Assembly (NCBI GenBank): GCA_031289325.1
Contig: JAITPS010000109.1
Location: 1 to 23,266 of the forward strand
Source: Candidatus Methanovirga meridionalis
Lineage (GTDB): Archaea > Methanobacteriota > Methanobacteria > Methanobacteriales > Methanobacteriaceae
Length of the DNA stretch: 23,266 nucleotides
Direction: 5' to 3'
Each line of letters starts with the position of its first letter. The stretch's first letter is position 1. Positions 15,651 through 21,837 of the stretch are shown in pieces. The notes beneath the pieces were generated by a model. The model saw only the letters and a program-made list of their open reading frames with translations, was not told where the DNA came from and ran no database searches. The position numbers and the translations under genes are program-made.

Positions 15651-16214
15651 TTAATTGTCATAATTTAAAGAAATTTTTCTTTTCTCTTTTCTATTGCATG
15701 GTTTGCAGTAAAGAACATTATCCTCTTCTGTTGGAACCATAAATTGTCTGCAACGAGAACACATAGCTTTTAAAACACCATATTCTGGATCTTCAGTATT
15801 TATATCTATGTTGTCACCCATAATTTTCATTACTTTTCCTTCAATTATATCTCCAATTCTATAAGCATCAGATAATAGTTCAAGATATCCATTTTTCACT
15901 TGAGATATATGTATTGCACCAGAATAGGGTAATGCTAATTCTCTTGTAGAATCAATCGATGCTTGAATATCAATCATAGCTCTTTGACCTTTAATATCAG
16001 TTATTTGCCCAACAATACTATCCCCAACTTTTAAAAGTAAAGGAGTCGCGGTTTTTGGAACAATAGTTATTTTACGCTGATTAATAGAAACATTTCCAAT
16101 AACTGCTGCTTTAATATGCCCTTCATCTTCATAAGTCCAATTTCCAGGCAAAAATTGTTCACTAACTCCAATAACATCACCAGGCATTACAAAATCTCCC
16201 TGTTCCATATTCAT
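15651..16214 (-). CDS. csl4: Exosome RNA-binding protein Csl4
   Basis: RNA-binding cap subunit of the archaeal exosome, which degrades or tails RNA 3' ends. The 187-aa protein has three parts. The N-terminal domain contains VMPGDVIGVSEQFLPGNWTY and typical Csl4 strands. The central S1 domain contains VGDSIVGQITDIKGQRAMIDI and YSGAIHISQV. The C-terminal zinc ribbon has C152, C155, C170 and C173, in CSRC and CKPC. All expected zinc ligands are present. Start at ATG 16214, with GTGA upstream. It is the first gene of the csl4-rpoL unit; the gap upstream to the tRNA gene contains a 20-bp duplication. Confidence 0.94.
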   Translation of the reverse strand: MNMEQGDFVMPGDVIGVSEQFLPGNWTYEDEGHIKAAVIGNVSINQRKITIVPKTATPLLLKVGDSIVGQITDIKGQRAMIDIQASIDSTRELALPYSGAIHISQVKNGYLELLSDAYRIGDIIEGKVMKIMGDNIDINTEDPEYGVLKAMCSRCRQFMVPTEEDNVLYCKPCNRKEKRKISLNYDN

Positions 16215-16290
16215 AATTTCACATCCAGTAAAAAAAATTAAATAATTATTATTTGTAAAAAGAAATCTTTTATTTATGATTTAAAGAATC

Positions 16291-16330
16291 ATTATGATTA
16301 TAAGATTAATATTATGATTATAAGATTAAT
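16291..16330. repeat. 20-bp direct duplication upstream of csl4
   Basis: ATTATGATTATAAGATTAAT occurs twice, exactly, at 16291-16310 and 16311-16330, about 80-115 bp before the csl4 start, where the promoter is expected. Confidence 0.95.
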
Positions 16331-16495
16331 TAAAAATTTTTATATTTACTTTTTTTATAGTAGTTGTTATTTATTAAATTGAAAAATTATTTTAAAAAAT
16401 AGCTATTTTAAATAAGAAATAATGAATTTAAATAGAATTATAATCATTAAATCATGGTTTTTAAATTCAACTTATTGATTTTAATATTAAATAGT

Positions 16496-16500
16496 AAAAA
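16496..16500 (-). terminator. Oligo-T terminator of the tRNA gene
   Basis: On the minus strand the tRNA 3' end is followed after two bases by TTTTT. Archaeal RNA polymerase commonly terminates at short T-runs, so this is the likely end of the tRNA transcript. Confidence 0.5.
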
Positions 16501-16502
16501 CA

Positions 16503-16577
16503 CGGACCTGGAGGGATTTGAACCCTCGACCTACGGATTAGAAGTCCGTCGCCATATCCAGACTAGGCCACAGGCCC
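16503..16577 (-). tRNA. tRNA-Arg (anticodon UCU)
   Basis: A full cloverleaf can be folded on the minus strand. The acceptor stem is GGGCCTG/CAGGTCC (one G-U pair). The D arm contains GCCTAGTCTGGATATGGC. The anticodon stem ACGGA/TCCGT has loop CTTCTAA, giving anticodon TCT (plus-strand 16540-16542). The T arm is GAGGG-TTCAAAT-CCCTC. The discriminator base is G and no CCA is encoded, as is usual in archaea. It reads the AGA/AGG arginine codons that AT-rich genomes favour. No intron. Confidence 0.97.
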
Positions 16578-16739
16578 TAACATAGAATATTCATCATTAT
16601 TAAAAATTTAAGGTTACTAAAATAACAACATAATTTTTATTTCTTTTAGTATATAAATGTTAAGATAATTTCCATTTTAAGATATTATTCTATAAAAAAT
16701 TTAAATAAGGAATAAAATTCCTTTAATTTTCTAAATTAT

Positions 16740-17114
16740 CTAAGATTCCCATAACCCATGGATATTACAATATTCTCTTGCTTTTAAGTTACTAATGTCA
16801 GTATCGACTTTGAATACAGCTTGTGGTTCTTCACCAGGCTTTAAGGTTTTTCTGTAAGTTATATCTCCATCAATCAATTCAATGAAAGATATTTGATGTT
16901 CAACTTCCATTGGATGAGTAATTTCACTTACTTTAATAACAACATTACTTCCATCTTTTTCAAGAATTGGAACATGTTTTTGAGAACCTTCACCATCATG
17001 TTTAGGTATTAATTCTTCAAAATCATCGAGTTTACCAGTTTCAGAACCTTGAACAAGTTTTTCTAATACACTTCCACATACTTTACATTTAAGTAATCCA
17101 CTTTCTTCTACCAT
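16740..17114 (-). CDS. sor: Superoxide reductase (desulfoferrodoxin-like)
   Basis: Cytoplasmic iron enzyme that reduces superoxide to hydrogen peroxide, which the neighbouring rubrerythrin can then remove. The 124-aa protein keeps all ligands of the catalytic Fe(His)4Cys centre: H47 in QKHVP, H67 and H73 in HPMEVEH, and C116 and H119 in YCNIHG. The catalytic lysine K46 is present. The glutamate usually found just before it (EKH) is Gln45 here. The N-terminal desulforedoxin-like domain has only one cysteine pair (C10, C13; KCKVCG) and lacks the later CC pair. The second iron centre of classical desulfoferrodoxins is therefore probably absent. It lies 65 bp downstream of rubrerythrin on the same strand, with a perfect 19-bp palindrome in the gap. 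Confidence 0.92.
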   Translation of the reverse strand: MVEESGLLKCKVCGSVLEKLVQGSETGKLDDFEELIPKHDGEGSQKHVPILEKDGSNVVIKVSEITHPMEVEHQISFIELIDGDITYRKTLKPGEEPQAVFKVDTDISNLKAREYCNIHGLWES

Positions 17115-17148
17115 AATATCTTCTTCCTTAATATATTCTATTTTTAAG

Positions 17149-17167
17149 TTATAAGTTTAACTTATAA
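17149..17167. promoter_or_regulatory. Perfect 19-bp inverted repeat between rbr and sor
   Basis: TTATAAGTT-T-AACTTATAA is a perfect 9-bp inverted repeat with a one-base centre, about 35 bp upstream of the sor start and 15 bp beyond the rbr stop. Its symmetry and position suggest an operator for a dimeric regulator. It also overlaps a TATAA-like sequence that could be the sor promoter. The one-base centre makes a stable RNA hairpin less likely. Confidence 0.5.
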
Positions 17168-17179
17168 ATTATTGTACTT

Positions 17180-17752
17180 TTAATATTCATCACAGACTAT
17201 TTCAAAGTATTTAGTTGGATGATCACAAGATGGACATTTAACAGGAGGTTTTTTGCCATTTAAAACAAATCCACATTTTTGACACAACCAATTAACCTCT
17301 TTATCTTTTGAGAATAAAGTTCCTTTTTCTAAATTATCAAGTAATAATTGGAATCTTTTTTCATGATGAGCTTCAACTTTACCAATACTTTTCAATCTAT
17401 TAGCTATTTCAGTATATCCCTCTTCTTTAGCTATTTTTGCAAATTCAGGATACATTTCAGATGTTTCAAAATGTTCTCCTCCAATGGCAGCTTTTAAGTT
17501 TTCTGCAGTATCTCCAAGCACATTAGGAGAATCCGCTTCTACAATAACAGGATCATTATTTTCTTTTATCTGGTTAATTAAACGGAATAACCATTTAGCA
17601 TGTTCTCTTTCATTTTCAGCAGAAAGTAAAAATATGTCAGCTATTTGTGGATATCCATCATTAACAGCTTGTTTACTATAGATTGTATATCTATTTCTTG
17701 CTTGGCTTTCACCAATAAATGCTTTAGTTAAATTTTCAACAGTTTTTGACAT
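17180..17752 (-). CDS. rbr: Rubrerythrin
   Basis: Non-haem di-iron peroxidase that reduces hydrogen peroxide in anaerobes. The 190-aa protein has the standard two domains. The ferritin-like four-helix bundle has iron ligands in AFIGESQARNRY (E15), the ExxH at E48-H51 (EREH), the GGEHFE/TSEMYPEF region near 92-104, and the ExxH at E127-H130 (EAHH). The C-terminal rubredoxin domain has C157-x2-C160 and C173-x2-C176 (CPSCDHP). All ligands are present. Start at ATG 17752, with AGAGATGAT a few bases upstream. A TATA-like run (AAATATATATAAAA) lies at about 17805-17818. It is probably co-expressed with the superoxide reductase downstream: together they convert superoxide to peroxide and then to water. 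Confidence 0.96.
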   Translation of the reverse strand: MSKTVENLTKAFIGESQARNRYTIYSKQAVNDGYPQIADIFLLSAENEREHAKWLFRLINQIKENNDPVIVEADSPNVLGDTAENLKAAIGGEHFETSEMYPEFAKIAKEEGYTEIANRLKSIGKVEAHHEKRFQLLLDNLEKGTLFSKDKEVNWLCQKCGFVLNGKKPPVKCPSCDHPTKYFEIVCDEY

Positions 17753-18130
17753 TTTATATCATCTCTATATAGTTAATGAGTATTATAGTAATTTCATATA
17801 ATCATAATTTTATATATATTTTATATTATAAATATATTTAATCATGATAATAATACTTAATTTGATGTAAATTGGCTGTAAAAACTTAAAACTTTTTGAC
17901 ATTTCTAAATGATAGAAAAGTATTTATATGATTAAAATTTAATATTATGATTGTTATTAAATAGAAAGTATTTTATTAGTAATCTTTCTTTATTAGTAAT
18001 CTTTCTTGAAAATTATTAAATAAAAATTATTAAATAAAAAAAATTTTATAGTTTAAACCAAACTTTTTATAATTTAAATATTTTTAATTTATGTTGGATT
18101 AAATTTATGTTAGATTATTTTAATTATAGT

Positions 18131-18355
18131 ATGTTTGATAAAGTTCTGAATAAATAACTTTTTTAAAAATATAATATTAATTTAAAAAAAATATAATATT
18201 AATTTAAAAATATTAATTTAAAAATATTAATTTATTAAAAATATTAATTTAAAGTTATTTATATTGTTTAAAATTGTAGTTTTTAATAAGCAATATTTAA
18301 AATTAAATAATTTAATAAAAAAATCATCATTCAAAAATTAAGAACTTTTCCATAA
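18131..18355 (+). repeat. Dispersed intergenic element, copy F
   Basis: The left end (ATGTTTGATAAAGTTCTGAA, then TAAATAACTTTTTTAAAAAT) and right end (ATTCAAAAATTAAGAACTTT, then TCCATAATAACCAT, 18328-18361) bound about 225 bp. The interior contains a repeated ATATAATATTAATTTAAAAA-type unit. Both ends match copy C and, in reverse, copies D and E. The match at the right end runs on into TTAAATTATTCTAAAT. Confidence 0.75.
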
Positions 18356-18661
18356 TAACCATATAATTAAATTATTCTAAATAATTATATATTATATTTT
18401 AAGGTCAAATTTTATGCAATTTAAAAATTTTTTAATTTTTATTAAAATTTTTTAATTTTTAAAATTATCATTAAATAAAATAAAATTATCATAAATAAAA
18501 TAAAATTATCATAAATAAAATTATCTAATAAAAGATATTAATTATAATTAAATAGTTTGTTTTATTTATTTTTTAAAAATAATAATTTTAATTTTAAAAA
18601 ATAATAATTTTAATTTTTTAAAAAAAAAAATTGATTTTAAAAAATTGGGAATAATGATTTT

Positions 18662-18713
18662 CTTTTCGCAAAAATTTGAGTTTCATTGTACAATTTCAAC
18701 ATATAATATAAAA
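18662..18713 (+). promoter_or_regulatory. Candidate promoter with motif shared with the mod promoter
   Basis: CTTTTCGCAAAAATTTGAG, then TTTCATTGTACAATT (18662-18696), is followed by ATATAATATAAAA (18701-18713). The same order is seen on the minus strand before mod (10140-10199). The distance to the PRC-barrel start is about 145 nt, so either the leader is long or the site serves something else. Confidence 0.35.
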
Positions 18714-18859
18714 ATTAAATAAAAATCAAAAGAAAATGATAAATGATGAGAATAGTAATAAATAAATAAATTATTAATGACATTATAATAATACATGAAT
18801 AAAACTAATAAATAAAATACATTCTTGAATTAATGAAAAAAAATGGAGTTAATGAAATT

Positions 18860-19219
18860 ATGGTAGAAGTTTCAAATCTTTATAACTTAGATATATATAC
18901 TATTGAAGGATTGTTTGTAGGAAAAGTTGTGGATGTTGTTCTCAATATAAAGCTTGGAATAATCTCAAAACTTAAAGTAAAAACTTTTGATCTTGGAGAA
19001 AAAAAAGATGTTGGAATTATGGATATGATTAAAACAAATTTTCAACTTGTTGCTGATGAAAATCATATTAATAAAACATATAGTAATGAGTTATTTGATA
19101 TAGAGTATGATAAAGTTAGAGCAATTGGAGATATAATGTTAATAGATCCAAAAAATTTAACAAGTACATCCCAAGAATCTAATCCTCAAATTAATAAAAC
19201 ATTAAGTGATGAATTATAA
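18860..19219 (+). CDS. PRC-barrel domain protein
   Basis: Small PRC-barrel protein, 119 aa from ATG 18860. The PRC-barrel is a beta-barrel found in photosynthetic reaction-centre H subunit and RimM; free-standing archaeal members have no firm function and may bind RNA or proteins. Typical features are VEVSNLYNLDIYTIEGLFVGKVVDVVLN near the start and KLGIISKLKVK. Near the end comes DIEYDKVRAIGDIMLIDP, followed by a polar tail. I prefer 18860 because homologues of this type begin MVEVSNLY and GGAG lies 11 bases upstream; the frame also opens at 18833. It is a single gene with a 173-bp gap to nadX. Confidence 0.8.
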   Translation: MVEVSNLYNLDIYTIEGLFVGKVVDVVLNIKLGIISKLKVKTFDLGEKKDVGIMDMIKTNFQLVADENHINKTYSNELFDIEYDKVRAIGDIMLIDPKNLTSTSQESNPQINKTLSDEL

Positions 19220-19392
19220 AAATGTAGTTTTTAATTAATTTAAAGTAGCAACACTTAACCATAAATAGCTAATACTTTATTTTTTTATTATTCTTTAAAA
19301 TATAAATCATCCTTTTTTAATTAATGTTAATTATATATATTTAGTTAACAATTTAACTGTATTATAAACTTTATTTTTAATTTAGTGATTAT

Positions 19393-20154
19393 ATGATAGT
19401 GGGTATACTTGGATGTGGAGCAATATCTAATCTTATTATTAATAAAATCGAGAATAATAATGAAATAATGGTTAAATATTTTTATGATAGAGATATTGAG
19501 AAAGCTGAAAACTTAGCATATATATCAAATGGAACTGCTGTTTTAAATTTTCAGGATATGGTTGATAAAGTAGATTTAATTTTAGAATCAGCATCTCAAA
19601 TCGCTGTTAAAAAGTTCATTCCGCAGGTTCTTAAAAAAGGTAAAGATGTTATTGTAATGAGTGTTGGTGCATTATTAGATAATGATTTATGGAATGAAAT
19701 GAAAGATATTTCAAAAAAAACAGGTGCTAAAATTCATATTCCGAGTGGTGCAATAGCTGGTTTAGATGCAATCAAAGCTGGTTCTGTAGGAGAAATAAAA
19801 AAGGTTGTATTAACCACAAGAAAGTCACCAAGTTCATTAGGAAGAGATGTGAGCAAAGAAGAAGTTCTCTTTGTTGGTAAAGCAAGTGAAGCTGTTAAAA
19901 AGTTTCCATTAAACATTAATGTTGCAGCTACATTAAGTATTGCTTCAAATTTAGATATTGATGTTAAAATTCTTGTTGATCCTAAGGTTGATAGAAATAT
20001 TCATCAAGTATTTGTAAAAGGTGATTTTGGTGAAGTTACAACTGAAACTAAAAATTTACCTTGTGAATCAAATCCTAAAACAAGTATTCTTGCTGCTTAT
20101 TCTGCAATTCAACTATTAAATGGTCTTACTGAACCATTCAATTTAGGTGCATGA
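19393..20154 (+). CDS. nadX: L-aspartate dehydrogenase
   Basis: NAD(P)-dependent oxidation of L-aspartate to iminoaspartate (EC 1.4.1.21), the first step of NAD biosynthesis, used in place of aspartate oxidase by anaerobic archaea. The 253-aa protein has a Rossmann nucleotide-binding start (GILGCGAIS, residues 4-12) and DLILESASQ. It then has VMSVGALLDNDLW, the substrate-side segment HIPSGAIAGLDAIKAG, and the catalytic histidine H204 in DPKVDRNIHQVFVKGDFG. Length and motif order match the archaeal enzyme. Start at ATG 19393, preceded by GTGAT. A TATA-like ATTATAAACTTTATTT lies about 30 bp upstream, implying a short leader. A Thg1-family gene follows in the same direction within 50 bp. Confidence 0.92.
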   Translation: MIVGILGCGAISNLIINKIENNNEIMVKYFYDRDIEKAENLAYISNGTAVLNFQDMVDKVDLILESASQIAVKKFIPQVLKKGKDVIVMSVGALLDNDLWNEMKDISKKTGAKIHIPSGAIAGLDAIKAGSVGEIKKVVLTTRKSPSSLGRDVSKEEVLFVGKASEAVKKFPLNINVAATLSIASNLDIDVKILVDPKVDRNIHQVFVKGDFGEVTTETKNLPCESNPKTSILAAYSAIQLLNGLTEPFNLGA

Positions 20155-20200
20155 TGTTTATTCCTTAAATTTTAAAATCAAAATATTTATGATTGATTTT

Positions 20201-20956
20201 ATGAAAGAACATGAAATTTATTCTGAAATTAAAGTACCATTAAGTTCAAATCTAATTTTAAGGTTAGATGGCAAGAATTTTCATGGATTAAGTAAAAAAT
20301 TGGATCTGAAAATACCGTTGGATTACGATTTTGTAGTGATGATGGTCAATGCAGGTTTAGATATTTTTAAAGAATTTTCACCATTATTTATCTATATTTT
20401 TTCGGATGAAATCAATATTCTTTTTAATCATATTCCTTTTTCTGGAAGAATAGAGAAATTAAATTCTATTTTTTCAAGTATAGCTTCAAGTTCATTAACT
20501 TTAAGTGTAGAACAATATAGAGAAGATTTAGTTAATCATAAGAAACCTAACGAAGAATATAATGATAGAAATGCTTTATTTCCAATAGCTTTTGATTCAC
20601 GGCTTATTCCAATCTCAAACAATGAAATTTTTAGCTATTTTAAATGGAGGCAAGATGAAGCATACAGAAACTGTGTGAATAGCTATGGATACTTGGCTTT
20701 AAAAGAAGAATATGAAGGTGATGAACTTAAAAAAATGATTCATGGCTTTAAATTATCAGATATCCATGAATATTTATTTAAAAAAAAAGGGATTAACTTA
20801 GGAAAATTGCCTACTTGGCAAAGAAGAGGAATTGGTATTTATAAAAAAGATATAAAAAATTCATCACAAAATAATAAAAACTTAAAACAAAAGAAATTCA
20901 TTTTTGTAGATGAAAACTTAGCTAAATTTAATGAAGATTTTTTTAATATTGAATAA
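20201..20956 (+). CDS. thg1: tRNA(His) guanylyltransferase family protein (Thg1/TLP)
   Basis: Member of the Thg1 family, which adds nucleotides in the 3'-5' direction. In archaea these enzymes repair or complete tRNA 5' ends, including G-1 of tRNA-His. The 251-aa protein has the first metal aspartate D23 in LRLDGKNFHGL, and FSDEINILF with D69-E70, the second carboxylate pair. It also has AFDSRLIPI and the family signature FKWRQDEAYRNCVNSYGY. All three metal-binding carboxylates are present. A frame opens with GTG at 20147, overlapping nadX, and ATG at 20189, but only ATG 20201 has a plausible site (GATTGAT) in front and starts like relatives. It is probably co-transcribed with nadX. Whether it acts as true Thg1 or as a TLP editing enzyme cannot be told. 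Confidence 0.85.
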   Translation: MKEHEIYSEIKVPLSSNLILRLDGKNFHGLSKKLDLKIPLDYDFVVMMVNAGLDIFKEFSPLFIYIFSDEINILFNHIPFSGRIEKLNSIFSSIASSSLTLSVEQYREDLVNHKKPNEEYNDRNALFPIAFDSRLIPISNNEIFSYFKWRQDEAYRNCVNSYGYLALKEEYEGDELKKMIHGFKLSDIHEYLFKKKGINLGKLPTWQRRGIGIYKKDIKNSSQNNKNLKQKKFIFVDENLAKFNEDFFNIE

Positions 20957-20977
20957 AATATCACAGATGATTTCCAA

Positions 20978-21012
20978 AAACCTGTTTTTAGTATTACTTT
21001 TTTCTATTTTAT
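20978..21012 (+). terminator. T-rich terminator after the Thg1-family gene
   Basis: Three closely spaced T-runs (TTTTT, TTTTTT, TTTT) begin about 25 bp after the stop codon, as expected for archaeal oligo-T termination. No stable hairpin is needed or seen. Confidence 0.4.
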
Positions 21013-21506
21013 AAAATTTTCGTGAAATGATATTTGGAAATTAAAATATCAAGTTATTTGTTTTGTTTTTTATGTGGTGTTTATGTTGAAAATATTAATC
21101 GACTCTAATAATATCATCATGCTATAGCTTTAATTTTTTTTCTTTTAATTTTCTACTTCTTTTTAATTCTTTTTTTTTAATCTGTCTTTTGTAATCTGCT
21201 TTACTTATTTTTACTTAGTTTAAAATTAATTTTTCACTTAAATTTATCTGAAAATTCTAATTTTCCTATTTCAACTAAAGAATATCTAAATTAATCCATA
21301 TAAACATAGTGAAATTAAAATTTATATTATTAACATGATATATGCTATATTTCAAAACTTTTATAACTAATAAAATCATTGTTATGTCTTATTTTTATTT
21401 TCCATAGTATTTAAAACTATTGTTTTCAATGTAAAGTATCTAATATTCTATTTCATAGATAGGATTATTTTGCTTATTTTCGCTCGTTTAACCCTTTAAT
21501 TATTCT

Positions 21507-21524
21507 AGAGAGAGAGAGAGAGAG
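21507..21524. repeat. (AG)9 dinucleotide repeat
   Basis: An uninterrupted AG dinucleotide run of 18 bases lies in an otherwise low-GC spacer, about 60 bp before the promoter module and 310 bp before the adhesin start. Tracts of this kind are prone to slippage. Confidence 0.97.
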
Positions 21525-21582
21525 TTGATGATTCAATTTTCAAATTTGTTTTAATTATCTTTTATTTAATTTAAAGCTTCCG

Positions 21583-21697
21583 TGTTCATTTTATTTATAG
21601 GTTATACATGAAGGAAAAATGAAAACTTTATATATAAATACAATATAAATAATATTATGTGGTTATCAGTATTCATAGAAAATTATGTATTTAAATA
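21583..21697 (+). promoter_or_regulatory. Adhesin promoter module
   Basis: The TATA box CTTTATATATAAA (21626-21638) lies within a segment that aligns with 187-303 upstream of the glycosyltransferase. Start from this TATA would give an untranslated leader of about 180 nt, which contains the T11 run and the element-like sequence. Confidence 0.6.
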
Positions 21698-21796
21698 TTT
21701 TATTGGTGAGTACAAAAAATATTTGAGAAATTTCTAAAAAAAACTTAGGTTTATTAGAAACTCGGTATTGATTTTAATAAAGTTCTTATTAAATAA

Positions 21797-21807
21797 TTTT
21801 TTTTTTT
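21797..21807 (+). repeat. T11 homopolymer in the adhesin leader
   Basis: Eleven consecutive T residues end 17 nt before the GAGGTG ribosome binding site (21825-21830) of the adhesin gene. This is a possible slippage site or a transcription-pausing site. Confidence 0.9.
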
Positions 21808-21837
21808 ATTAAATAAATAATAAAGAGGTGTTGTTTC

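Larger units (their letters stand above)
17753..18859. other. 1.1-kb AT-rich region between divergent rbr and PRC-barrel genes
   Basis: No convincing gene. Contents from left to right: the rbr promoter region; an exact 17-bp duplication, TTTATTAGTAATCTTTC (17972-17988, 17989-18005); dispersed element copy F (18131-18355); a 20-bp tandem repeat around AAAATTATCATAAATAAAAT (about 18463-18525); a duplicated AAAATAATAATTTTAATTTT (about 18576-18620); and the motif plus TATA-like sequence at 18662-18713. A minus-strand ATG at about 17905 starts like rbr (ATGTCAAAAA) but gives only about 30 non-conserved codons. Confidence 0.6.
20957..21837. other. Intergenic region before the adhesin gene
   Basis: No gene is seen in these 880 bases. 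Directly after thg1, T-rich stretches (20978-21012, and a strongly T-skewed tract at about 21128-21195) could terminate transcription. Further on lie (AG)9 at 21507-21524, the promoter module at 21583-21697, and a partial left-end-like sequence of the dispersed element (TAATAAAGTTCTTATTAAAT, 21776-21795). A T11 run at 21797-21807 comes just before the adhesin ribosome binding site. Confidence 0.6.

Noticed and set aside
17815..17905. Minus-strand 30-codon ORF beginning ATGTCAAAAA, like the rubrerythrin start
   Set aside because: Similarity stops after about five codons, there is no ribosome binding site, and the rest is low-complexity.
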